Under the pieces are notes generated by a model. That model saw only the letters and a program-made list of their open reading frames with translations, made no database searches and was not told where the DNA came from. Shown here in pieces: positions 23,330 to 34,228 of a stretch of DNA of 64,000 nt. Every line of letters starts with the position of its first letter. Within the stretch, counting starts at the first letter, position 1. The stretch spans positions 2,294,001-2,358,000 of the forward strand of contig VJWM01000025.1 in NCBI GenBank assembly GCA_010909165.1, given 5' to 3'. Origin of the DNA: Anthoceros angustus. Lineage: Eukaryota > Streptophyta > Anthocerotopsida > Anthocerotales > Anthocerotaceae. The translations under genes were made by a program, and so were the position numbers.

Positions 23330-23990
23330 TTGCCCATCCTATCTGAAGCCCCATGTTTCTCAAATATTGCAAGTGGGGCCCATCCCTTTTAGTGTCATGT
23401 TCCTCACAACATCGCAAGTAAGGACCTACAATTGTTGGTTTATTCCCCTTAAGTTCCTTGCATCTCATGGTGTGCTTAGATAGCCAGACTCTAGTGCTAT
23501 ATTTTCTCTATGGTGGAGTGTTTAACGCCCTCACGAGTCACAATATTGCACGTAAGGACCCACTATGTGCGTGGAGTGTTTAGAGCCCTCACGAGTCTCC
23601 ATATTGCAAGTAGAGACCCACTCACGTACGTTTGTATGTGCCACTAAGGTCACTTGTTCCTCACGATATAAGAAGTAGGGACCCACAAACACTTGTTTGG
23701 CACGCAAACATAGAATAGAATTCTACTTTCTCTTTCCTTACGTGGCCCACGAACATTCAGTCGTCCGACTAAGGTCGCTTATTCCTCACGATATTACATA
23801 TAGGACCCACAAAGGTTTGTTGGTCACACTATAATATAATCCACCTCTTCTCTTTCCTTACGTCAGTGCGTCATCACCCACAAACGTTTGTCCGTCACTA
23901 ACATCACCTGGTACTACTACACTTAAAAAAACATCACCTGTTACATTAATTATCGTCTTGCAAACAAGGACCCATGAGTGTTCATCACGT
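23330..23990. repeat. Degenerate interspersed repeat array
   Basis: Seven or so diverged copies of 'atattgcaagtagggaccca' occur near 23370, 23410, 23541, 23591, 23662, 23780 and 23953. They are often preceded by 'cctcacga'. Spacing is irregular (40-170 bp), suggesting an old satellite. Confidence 0.55.
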
Positions 23991-24149
23991 CATGGTATCG
24001 TTATACTTTTTTTTGGGAGTAAGTTATTATTGAGATATATAAATATTTATTTTTTAAAATTAACCTGTTTATGAGGTAATCAATGGTTTGTACTATGCCA
24101 TCATTAGACATATGGACGTTATTTATGCATAAATATTTCAAAGTAGGTG

Positions 24150-26393
24150 TATCTAATATGGTACATATATACGTTGACGAAGTCCGTTAGATGTACACCA
24201 GGTTGGCGGACGGGCCGAGAGGTGCAGCGCCCGCCTTGTGTTGCCAACTGGTACAGCGAACGCCTGATGGCGCAGCAGCAGCAGCAGCAACAGGCCGTGG
24301 GCGGGTCCCGCCCGACCGCTTGCTGCGGCTGGCTGGCTACCGGCGGGCGTGGCGCAAAATGCGGGGTAGTGTCGGGCTTTGCGGTGTGAATGTTGCGCCC
24401 GCATTAAATTGACGTCGGCAATCCAACGGCCCGGCCCAACGCCCTGCCACCGCCGAGTGCTCCCTCCAAGGCTGAGGCAAAGAGGCAACCCGGGCTCGGA
24501 CTCGGAGAGCGTGCCCTGGGTCAACTTGGCCCCATTTCTTTATCCCTTCAATCGCTCACGACAAAACACCCGCTGCCGGCGTCCTGCATACAGCTCACGA
24601 GTCACACCGTGTGACTGCAATTCTACTCTTCCATGACTTGTGATATCCGGATTCTAGAATGCCTGAATATTTAAATGTTTGATAAAAGATTTGATATAAA
24701 TCTATATTGCCAACGGAATTCGCAAACACGTACCTGTCCTATCACAGCATTAAAGAACCAGTCTCTTGGTCCATCCTGCCACACAAGAAGCTTCAGTTTT
24801 GTCAAATTTTCAGTGTTAGAAACAATATTCTATAAAAGCGCCTGGCCATGCCATGTCCGTCTGCAAAACCCAAGTGATGTCATTGGATAGCGCTCGACAA
24901 ATGGAAGCCAGAAAAGCAGCCCAGGCATTCGGCAATTTCGGCATGCGAGGAATATGTGCATACATACCTTGAATGTGTAGTATGGCCCACTATTATTGTA
25001 CAAGAGGGGCCGATAATCGGGAGAATGTTTGTACCGCGTAAGCCGGTTTGACCCGCCCTCACCGCCACGCTATACACTTGGCTTGCGTGAAGGAAGTGGG
25101 ATCAGGGCCTACCGGCCCACCCTCCACACAAGTGTCCTGCAGATGGGAGCAGGGAAGGGGATTCGGGAACGGAGGAGGAGAGAGGAGAACAAAAGTACTC
25201 TACCTACCAACCGAGGTCAAACTCCATTATCCCCGGATGCCACTAACCACGTCATGCCGGACGCCACAGGATCAAACGCTAGGGTTTGACTTGGTGCCGT
25301 GTGGGTGAAGCTCGCCTGCATTGCATTCAATTCAGGGTGGTAGTAGTACATGCTACTCCTGCACTCCTGCCCTGCTGGGTGGTAAAGTAAAGCAACATGC
25401 AGTATTCCATTCACGGTTTCGTCCACAAGCCAATCACAGGCCCGTCTTACATGCAGGAAGGAGAGCGTCAAAGATTTCGACGGATTCAGCAGACGTTGCT
25501 GGAAATAGGAAGGGAGATCCCTGATCGGCACCAGTTGACTGACTCAATTGGGTTGGTTTTGTTTTGTCTCTCACCTCCCCGTTGCCCGGTTGGATCTGAC
25601 AAAACAGTTGAAGCCTGTCTGCCTGCTGGTAACTCCCCACGTGTCTGGACTTCTCTGGCTTTCCTCTACTTCCTCGCTGCATCTTCTCTGGCTCTCCTCT
25701 ATCTCCTCGCTGCATTGACTTGACAAGCTGCCGGTGCCGCCCTGCTTTCCACCGCTGCCAGAATTAGCAATCCAGTAAACCTTCATAACACTCCGCAAAT
25801 GCTGAGCCCGGCCCAGCCTAACCCCTAATCTGGACAGCCGAACAGGGTATGGACGAGAGACGTCACAGGGATCTCTCAGAATAACAACGAGAAGGAGGAG
25901 ATCATGCAAAGTCAGCAGCACCACTGCATACGACAGCAGAGGAGCCAGCTATGCATTACCCAGGAACCAACCAGCTACGCATCACCCAGGAACCAACCTT
26001 CTCTTGGACAGCATAGGATATATAATGTATTTCATGAGTCTCCACAACACAGGTGTCCTGGACCTTGCCCCCGCAAAAGACCAGAGTTCCCATGGACCCG
26101 GACAAGGCGCATCGGTCAGAAACTCTCGGGACCCCAGTATATTATTCACAACTTCATCATCATGGATGCCGTACTTTGTCTGCATGCTGGCGACTTTGTA
26201 CAAGAGTTTTGGAATCCAAAACCATTAATAAGTCCTCTTGTCCACAGCAGTGGAAGTGGCAGTGGCGAACCTAACGACGACAGTCCGACTCCCCGTTCCA
26301 GTTAGGCACCGAAGCAAATGCATAATCGATCTCCGATATTGGTAAAGCAAAATTCAATTACACAAGCCTCGAAAATGCCAGCTCTAGGAAACT
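24150..26393. other. GC-richer intergenic region without a supported gene
   Basis: The base composition rises sharply at about 24190-24640 and stays moderate afterwards. Open frames exist on both strands, but none shows a domain, codon periodicity I can trust, or good splice structure. A CAG run near 24273 and a short duplication ('acccaggaaccaacc', about 25957 and 25984) are the only structures noted. Part may be 3' UTR of the adjacent minus-strand gene. Confidence 0.4.
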
Positions 26394-27001
26394 CTACACC
26401 ATGAACGTCTTCCCGCTCTGCTGCTGCTGCGATTCAGCACTGCTCCCTGCAAGCAAACAAACAATCACGCACCAAATCAAAATCTGTCTGTTATCATCAA
26501 ATCAACTCCTCTGGAAAAAAAAGTTGAAGTGCCCTGACAAGACAACACCGGCACGAACCAGACTGCTGCGTGGCCGAGGCGGTGGAGACGTTCATGTCCG
26601 CCATGCTCTCCTCCATCAAAACCTGCAGCCTGGACTTCAAATTGGCCACACTGTCCCTGGCGCTGGCAGCTCTCGAAACCTCCCCTAACACGGACTCCTT
26701 CAACCCGCTCACCTTCCGCCGCAACTCATCAGCCTCCTCCTGCACCCCGATCCATCCACAAAAACACATTACGCTCAGAAAGAAGACGTGAATCCAATCC
26801 AACGCCTTGCAGCAGCAGCACCCTGACCTGCGCATCCTCGTGATACTTCTTCACCCTGGTGAGCTCCTTGTCCATGTCCAGCAGCTTGGTGGACATGACG
26901 AAGAACGACAACATCATGGTCATACCGAGGATGTTGTGCTTCTGGCTCTTGATCCTCCCCCAAAGCGACATCGCGGTGCCCGTAGCTTCCGCAGCCGCCA
27001 T
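26394..27001 (-). CDS. Small membrane-anchored coiled-coil protein
   Basis: Three exons in phase: 27001-26828, 26739-26559 and 26446-26394, giving 135 residues. Residues about 24-42 ('ILGMTMMLSFFVMSTKLL') form a single hydrophobic segment. A charged coiled coil follows ('MDKELTRVKKYHEDAQ', then 'EEADELRRKVSGLKESVLGE'). A Ser/Gln-rich tail ends in 'SGKTFMV'. The short length, one anchor near the N-terminus and a helical body suggest a tail exposed to cytosol or an organelle interior. I do not recognise the family by name. The second donor (GTTCGT) is non-ideal but is the only one that keeps the last exon in frame. It is transcribed divergently from the WRKY gene. Confidence 0.65.
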
Positions 27002-28031
27002 CGCCGTCGCTCTGCTCGATGCAGCTGCACGCTAGACGTGCAGCGCGCACTGAAACCCTAAAATTCGCGCTCAACGCCGGGGGAGACGACTTGACTCGGG
27101 TTAGAGCCCGTAACGCATTATCGCAAACTCGACTCCCAGTTGACTTGTCCAGACCCCAGAGGCGAGGACTGGCGACTGGCCTGGACGCCAGTCGACGCGG
27201 CATCAATGGAACCAAGAAAGGCTCTCGAGAGACCGTGATTTCATTAAACGCCCGTCAGGGCGGTCGGGTCTCCTTTAACCGTAACGGGGGCGACGCCTGT
27301 CACCCCATGACGACGTTACGTTATCAGGGGGAGCTTTGACTCCTGGTACTCGCATTCCTCTCTCTACATGCTCTTGTTTTCTCTTTCTACACCTTTCTCT
27401 CTCCTTCTCCCTCCTTCCCTCCTCCTCTCTCCGCGCGAGAGAGTAAAGTGCGAGGCTGGCGTTGCGCTCCCTCTCAGCGGCGAGCTCTCTCGGATTCTCT
27501 TCCGCTTCTGTTCTCCTCTCTTCTCCTCCTGCTGCTCGCGTTCCTGCGTCTCGCACGTCTCGAGACGTCTCCTCCTCGCAAGAACGCGCTTGTGGCAAGA
27601 AGCGGCCGGCGCGCGCTGGGTCTCGGGCGCGGGGCCGGCCCTGGAGCGGGAGCGCGGCTATGGCGCGGCTGTGGCGCGGCCGGGGCCTCTCGCAGGCATT
27701 GCAGCGGCCGGGTGGCTGCGGCGCCGAGTGCTGAAGGAAGGAGGAGAAGAAGAGACAATGTAAGTGTGTGCGTTGCTGTGGCCGGGGAGGGAGAGGCGGG
27801 GAAGGAGGGAAGCGGCGGCTTGGTTGTGCGGGTTGGATGAAGGAATCCGGGGAGGGAGGCCGGGGAGGGTCTTTCCGCTAATTTCGGTGCATGTCGCAGG
27901 TTTTTTTGCTATGTTTGATGCGGTTGTTGAACGGTGCCGGTGCGTGGCTGTGCAGGGGGAGCGTGTGAGAAAGAGGACGGCAGGGATGAGAAAGTAGGAG
28001 GTGTAGGGAGGCGAAGGCAGGGCAAGGGGAG
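27002..28031. promoter_or_regulatory. Divergent promoter / WRKY 5' leader region
   Basis: This ~1 kb separates the ATGs of the minus-strand coiled-coil gene and the plus-strand WRKY gene. A CT-rich tract lies at about 27355-27435, typical of plant core promoters and 5' UTRs. A strong donor (GTAAGTG at 27760) and acceptor (GTCGCAG ending 27899) could define a 140-bp 5'-UTR intron of the WRKY gene. Several upstream ATGs occur (e.g. 27368). Confidence 0.45.
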
Positions 28032-29648
28032 ATGGAGGTGATGGAGTATTACTGCAGCAGCAAGACGGAGCGGGATCAGGATGTGCAAGAGGCGACGAGA
28101 GCAGGGTTGGAGAATGCCCAGCGGCTGCTGCAGATATTGTCGCAAGCGCGGCAACACCAGGATTTGCAGCAGGATTGCGGGACAGCTGCGGGAGCGGCCA
28201 TCTCCAAGTTCAAGAAGGTGGTGGCGCTGCTGAGCAGGACGGGGCATGCGCGCTTCAGGCGGGGGCCTAGAGGGGCGCAGGCTGCGCCGTCGGCGGGGTT
28301 CGAGGGATCGGAGTTCGGGCAGCTGGAGCCGGCGGCGAACACGCTGGCGGCGTCCCCGTACTCCCCGTCTTCGTCGGATGTGGTTCTGGTGAAGGCACTG
28401 CCGTTTCTGCCGGCCCAGAGCTGCTCTTCTGGCGGGGGAAGCAATGGCATTGCGGAGGCGGCTGCGCAGCAGCATCACCAGCAGCAACAGCAGCAACTTC
28501 AATTGCAGCAGCTGCATTTTCAGCAGCTGCAGCAGATCCAGCAGATGCAGCAGCTGTCGCAGCAGCAACAGTCCCGTCATTTTCAATTTCAGCAGTTGCA
28601 TGCGCATGCGCAGCAGGACATGATGGCTGGGAAGCCCGGTCTCAGCTTCGACCATTCCTTGACCTCTACCCCTTTGTCCACCACCTCCAAGTCGTTTTTG
28701 TCGTCCCTCAGCATGGATGGGAGTGTTGCCAATGACAAGCCACTTCTGTCCCACTCGGCCCTGCCTCCGATCCGTGGCCGCAGCAGCCAAGTGTCTGGCA
28801 AGAAGAAATGCATGGGTAAGTCGGATGAAGCAGGAGGCAAATGTTCAACTCCCGGTCGCTGTCACTGCTCCAAGCGAAGGTACTTCTGCCTGCCTTTTGT
28901 GGGTTCAGCTCCCATATGGGTCATCTCCTTTCCTCGGTCTTCTGCTCGGGACCTTTCTCTGGATTTGTTGACCTTGTTCTTAGGTGCTTTACTCGTTCGC
29001 TTCTTCTCTTTCCTCTGTTGCATCTCTTGTGTTTGCCTTGTTTTGGACCCTTCTCTGTTTCTTTCAACCTTCTCCTCATTCGCTAGGCTTGTGTTTCCAG
29101 GAAACAGAAGATCAAGCGAACCACGTACGTCCCTGCTATCAGCAACAAACTTGCCGATATCCCTCCTGATGAGTTCTCGTGGAGAAAGTATGGTCAAAAG
29201 CCTATCAAGGGTTCCCCTCATCCCAGGTATGATGACACCTCCGCCCAGCTTGTCCCTGAATGAATATGCTTCATTGTCTTGAGTTGGTCCACTTCTTGAA
29301 TGTTTCGTTTTTTGCTCAGGAAATCTACTTCTGGATTGTTTCAATAAACTATGCACTGTTACATCATTTTTGCTGCTTCAATTTGAATGTGCAAACGTCG
29401 CAGTCTGAGAATGAGAGCACCCTTAGTGTGTCACACAGCAGCAAGCTTCCGTTTACATGTCTAATCTAACACTGTTACGGTTTTTTTACAGAGGGTATTA
29501 CAAGTGCAGCAGCATCAGAGGCTGCCCTGCCCGAAAGCATGTGGAGCGGTCCTTGGAGGATCCCAGTATGCTGATTGTCACGTATGAAGGCGACCACAAT
29601 CACTCCCGCAGCGTTTCTGGCAACAACGGACTGGTGGTCCACTCATGA
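28032..29648 (+). CDS. WRKY transcription factor, group IId
   Basis: Three exons: 28032-28879, 29101-29226 and 29492-29648, giving 376 residues. Residues 57-77 hold the calmodulin-binding/HARF segment ('[19 protein letters not shown]') that defines group IId. A Gln/His-rich tract spans about 146-195. The conserved Cys/basic cluster ('[20 protein letters not shown]') precedes the WRKY domain. WRKYGQK is at 310-316, with zinc ligands C330, C336, H360 and H362 (C-X5-C...HxH). The last intron splits the Arg codon after 'GSPHP', the position conserved in WRKY domains. It should bind W-boxes in the nucleus and respond to calcium-calmodulin. The protein ends only 14 residues after the zinc finger. 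A long homopolymer-like Gln tract is unusual for this group in my memory. Confidence 0.95.
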
Positions 29649-30596
29649 CCAAAATGCAGACCCACCTGTTCCTAGAAGCCTTATTCATGGAGGCGGGTGG
29701 AACAACGACCACTCTCTTTTCCCAGGACTCCCAAGCTCAGGCAAGTGCTATTTTGACAACTGCAAGGGCCCAGGCCCGTGAGCCTTGCCTGTAATAGAGG
29801 GTGCATCCTTCTGCATCCGTCAACAACCTGAAGGCTGTTACCTACCTCAGAAATTCTACCCATGACAGTCACGCCGGATGCAATGTTTTGGCCATGGACT
29901 TCATCAGAGAAGCAGCTATAGGAGGATGCAACTGCAGCTTAAGAGTTAGGAGATGCCACTGCTCTCAGTTGAGAGACAAGCGGCCTTCCTTCTTCACCAG
30001 TGCTACCGCCCTTGGCCTCTCAATCGGAACCTTCTGAGTGTGGCAAGGAAGCAGGCCATGGGCAGCCAGGAGCCAGCTAGTATGTCCACTCTTTTTTCCG
30101 CAACTCTCCAGTGTCCAGGATTCCGTTCCTCGTCTGTCCAGTGTTTTTTTCCCTCCGATCCTTCTCATCCCAGCGGTGGTTGTACAAAACTAGACGACAC
30201 AAGCGCTGACTTCGTCCCTGCCGTCACGTGAAATTTGTAGATCCGTTTCTTTACCTTCTGTTGAATTCTTTTCCTTTTAACTCATGTCTCCGGGAGCTCG
30301 CATTTTTTCCCTGAGCGAGATTTTGATGAAACTAACATTTACGAAGTGCATTATTCCGGAGGGAGACTCTTCGCGGAATTGAGTATGGGAAGTGGAATTG
30401 AGGATGGCCCCATGCCATGATAATGGTGCTACAACCGGCATTGTACCAGTGCGCCCGCTGCACCTGCCTCGTGCTGTGCTTCCCTTGGTAGCACCATCTT
30501 CCAGCTACCGCCGTAGCGGGTGAGCGAGAACCGGGCGCCCGCATTGCTTCCATCTGCATTTTCCTGTGAGCTCATTTGCGCGCGCACGCAAAGCTG
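29649..30596. other. WRKY 3' region and ENR promoter
   Basis: This presumably contains the WRKY 3' UTR and, towards 30.3-30.6 kb, the ENR promoter and 5' UTR. No other gene or repeat is supported. Confidence 0.5.
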
Positions 30597-32775
30597 ATGG
30601 CATCCGCAGCCGCAGTGTCGTCGTCCATGCAGGCAGCCGCGGCGCGGGCTGCGTCTGCCTCGCCTCAGCCGAAGCTCTGCTGCCGGGTTCTGGCAGCCGT
30701 GTCCTCCGACAAGCTCTCCCTCTTCCCGGGCTCCCTCTCCCTCAAAGCCTCGGTGAGGTCGGCCGGCAGCATCGCCGCAGCTGCGCAGCACAAGGCGCGG
30801 CCGCAGGCAGTAGCGTCTCGGAACGGGACGGGCGCGGGATCGGCCCCGGGCGGGCTGCAAATCGACCTGCGAGGTGACGTGACGGAATCTTGCTGCTCTT
30901 GTTGCTCTTACTGCTCGGTGTGGTTTGGTGCATGCATGCCCGGCTCACGCAGGCTTGGGGAACTTGTAGGCAAGAGGGCCTTCATTGCAGGCATCGCTGA
31001 CGATCAAGGCTTCGGATGGGCCATCGCTAAGGCCCTGGCTGCAGCTGGAGCGGAAATTCTTGTCGGGACCTGGGTGCCTGTGCGTGGCATGAGCTGAACC
31101 TCGCTGTTGCACTGAATTCGGTTCTGCAAGGCTCCGGCTGCATCAGCATCTGCATGTCGTGTTGCAGGCGCTGAATATCTTTGAGACGAGTCTGAGGCGC
31201 GGCAAGTTCGACGAGTCGAGAGTGTGAGCCACGCATCTTGTTGGAAATCGGTTCAGTGGAAGGTGCTTTCGGTGGAGGAGACGCTGTCTCATGCTTTTGA
31301 TTGCCTTGCAGGCTTCCTAACGGGTCGCTCCTGGAGATTGCCAAAGTCTACCCCTTGGATGCTGTGTTTGATACTCTGGAAGACGTGCCTGAAGAGGTTG
31401 GTGCAGCTTAGGTTTCCTCCTTCTGCTATCGTGCTGCAGGTAGGTCTGAATGTGCTGCTTCTGTTTCTCAGATCTTGAAGAATAAGAGGTATGCTGGCGC
31501 GGAAGGTTGGACTGTTCAGGTAAGGGTGCAGGAACTAAACACTTGTGCTCATAACATGATAGTACTGATTCCAGTCTCCTTCACGGAAGCATGAGTTGTT
31601 TGAGGGATTGATGATAACCCTGTTGCGGCCTATGTGTGTAGGAAGTGGCTGAGAAGGTGAAGAAGGATTATGGCAGCATTGACATCCTGGTGCACGCATT
31701 GGCTAACGGACCAGAGGTGAGCCTGCCTACATGAATGGCTTCTGGTGACTGTCCGGTCATAGGCCGTTCTGCTCATGCTGCTGCTTCTGAACAGGTGACG
31801 AAACCCCTCCTTGAAACTTCAAGGAAAGGCTATCTTGCGGCCGTCTCCGCCTCCTCGTACTCATACGTGTCGCTGCTGAAGCACTTTGCGCCCTTTGTAA
31901 ACCCAGGTATGCAGACTGTCTTGTTCTAGTGCTTGGTCGTGAAAGAGGTGCTTCAGGATGTCAACAACGTGTGTGATGTATGTTGGGATTATGACAGGGG
32001 GTGCGTCCATCTCGCTCACTTACCTTGCTTCCGAGCGGATTATTCCGGGGTGAGTGTCATCCGAATACCATTGCCACACACTTCCCCCCTCTTCCCCCTC
32101 CACCAGCCAAGCCTCGTGTTTTGGTTCTTAGCAGTTTTTGACCTGCCTGCAGATATGGGGGTGGAATGAGCTCAGCAAAGGCAGCTTTGGAGAGTGACAC
32201 TAGGGTACGTAATCCTTGTTTACTTGGCACATCACCTTCCAAGTAGCTAGAGCATGTCATTCCATCTCAATCTTCCTACCCCTGCAGTTGCTTGCCTTCG
32301 AAGCTGGGAGAAAGTACAACATCCGCGTCAATACTATATCGGCAGGTAAATAGAGCATTCATAATTTTGAAGTTTCAAATGTGGTTGTGCCCAGTTGCTT
32401 ACCAATTGCTGAAACTTTCAGGGCCTTTGCGAAGTAGAGCAGCGAAAGCAATTGGCTTCATCGATGACATGATAAACTACTCCACCGCGAATGCTCCCTT
32501 GCAGAAGGAGCTTGATGCTGGTAAGCGCAAAATGTGCACTCAAGCACTTTTTTGGAGTTAATTGTCTGGGAAGAGTAACTAATACTTCGACTGGTGGCAC
32601 AGATGAAGTGGGAAATACAGCTGCGTTCCTTGCATCAAACCTGGCATCTGCCATTACCGGAACCGTAATCTACGTGGACAACGGTCTGCATGCCATGGGT
32701 CTGGCAGTGGACAGCCCAACTGTGTCCAAAGTCGCGGTACCTCCATCTGCAGAGAAATCGACTGTCGCAGCTTAA
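30597..32775 (+). CDS. ENR1/MOD1: Enoyl-[acyl-carrier-protein] reductase (NADH), chloroplastic
   Basis: Twelve exons in phase: 30597-30873, 30970-31079, 31168-31223, 31312-31396, 31472-31519, 31642-31716, 31795-31906, 31998-32049, 32153-32204, 32288-32345, 32422-32520 and 32603-32775. They give 398 residues, close to the usual ~390. The first ~75 residues form an Ala/Ser-rich plastid transit peptide. The SDR core starts at '[20 protein letters not shown]' (NADH-binding loop). Active-site Tyr273 and Lys281 lie in '[10 protein letters not shown]', and '[14 protein letters not shown]' follows. The enzyme performs the last reduction of each cycle of plastid fatty-acid synthesis. The start ATG was preferred because an in-frame upstream start would be TTG. 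A partial, broken duplicate of introns 2-3 and exons 3-4 lies at 41117-41344. Confidence 0.96.
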
Positions 32776-32980
32776 ATAGCGAGTGCAGGTTCTCATTGCG
32801 AGGAAGATAGTTTTGTTCACGTGACCTTTCCACTTTTGACCGGTTCTTGGTGGCACACCGTTTCCCACTCCCCCCGCCCAGCCCCTCCCCTCTTCCAGAT
32901 CGTCTGCCGAGTTTTAATTGGATCCTTGAGGGAAATCATACAATCAAGCTTATGGACTTTGCTGTGTCCTAAGTATATAG

Positions 32981-33046
32981 GTATATCAACATAAGAATCC
33001 CGGTATATCAACACAAGAATCCCAGTATATCAACGTACGAATCCCA
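32981..33046. repeat. 22-bp tandem repeat, 3 copies
   Basis: Units begin at 32981, 33003 and 33025 with core 'gtatatcaacacaagaatcc'. They lie just downstream of the ENR gene. Confidence 0.85.
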
Positions 33047-33318
33047 GCTCTAACGACCAGTCTACTAAGGCTGATGGTGTAAGGCTGCTCTAATGTAAAC
33101 GGTAAGGATGGTTGGATATGCCGTTCAATTGCAAGCCCTCAATGGAATATGTAGGATAAGCCCACAGGGTTCAAAACACCAAGAACATGAAAGTCACTTA
33201 ACCAGGAGGTTGGGCCTCTTCACCCTTGGCGTGGGGCCTTTTAGTGAGTTGTTCCCCACCACTATTGTGTGGATGGGATTTTCCATCAATACAAATTTTA
33301 TAAGGTCTCTACAGCAAT

Positions 33319-33575
33319 GACTTAACTAGGATGTCACTTAACCAAGGAGGTTACTTAGCTTGGGAGTATTTAGAAACTCATGGTTAGAATGTCATTTTTT
33401 AAAGGAAAAAAATCAGTGTAATTAATCAAGATACAAATGAGTTACTGACTTAACTAGGATGTCACTTAACCAAGGAGGTCACTTAACATGGGAGTGTTTA
33501 GAAACTCATGGCTAGAATGTGTCATTTTCCGAAGGGAGGATAAAATCATTGCAATTCATCAAGATACAAATAAGT
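33319..33575. repeat. 128-bp tandem duplication
   Basis: Units begin at 33319 and 33447. Each contains 'gacttaactaggatgtcact' and 'tagaaactcatgg'. Related 'cacttaaccaggaggt' words occur once more at about 33196. Confidence 0.8.
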
Positions 33576-33964
33576 TAATATATCTGTATTGTTTTGGTGA
33601 GTTTAGATTAGATTTAAAAAAATAACTATGTTGCATGTTCTAATACCATATGGTAAAAACTAGGGTTAGATCAATTGATCACACATAGGCTTTCTACGAA
33701 TTTCACTTTGGACCACCTTTAGCACCTTTGGGCTTCCAAGACTAGAAAATGAAAATGGACCGAATCTTGTAAAAGCACATTGGACCGCCTAGATGCTTTT
33801 GGTGACTTCCCTTGTACTTTCTGTCCATTCCTTTAGATCACTCTTAGCACCAATGTTTGAGCTTCCAAGACTAGAATATGAAACTAGATAAAAACTTGTA
33901 ATAGTAGCACATTCAGATTGCCTAAATGCTTTCGACTAGCCTCCCTAGTACTTTTTGTCCTCTT

Positions 33965-34228
33965 GGTTTTTATTTAAGCTCCTTGAAATCGAGGCTCTCC
34001 ATCCAGTTTTTATTTAAGCCCCTTGAAATCGAGGTTGTCCATTCGGTTTTTATCTAAGCCCCTTGAAATCGAGGCTGTCCATCCAGTTTTTATCTAAGCC
34101 CCTTAAAATCGAGGTTGTCCATCCGGTTTTTATCTAAGCCCCTTGAAATCGAGGCTGTCCATCCGGTTTTTATCTAAGTCCCTGGAAATCAAGGCTGTCC
34201 ATCCAGTTTTATCTGAGCTCCTTGAAAA
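33965..34228. repeat. 40-bp minisatellite, ~6.6 copies
   Basis: Units begin every 40 bp (33965, 34005, 34045, 34085, 34125, 34165, 34205). The core is 'ggtttttatctaagcccctt' then 'gaaatcgaggctgtccatcc'. No spacers are present. Confidence 0.92.

Noticed and set aside
24153-24524. A 123-residue minus-strand frame with poly-Leu from a CAG run
   Set aside because: Composition follows GC content and a short CAG run; there is no domain, splice support or conserved neighbour.
27368-27840. GC-rich overlapping frames of about 130 residues upstream of the WRKY gene
   Set aside because: They lie in the probable 5' leader, overlap in three frames, and show the Arg/Ala/Pro bias expected from GC-rich non-coding DNA.
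29227-29282. WRKY frame continuing past exon 2
   Set aside because: The extension is intronic: the conserved Arg-codon intron follows, and the zinc-finger half is in the exon starting at 29492.
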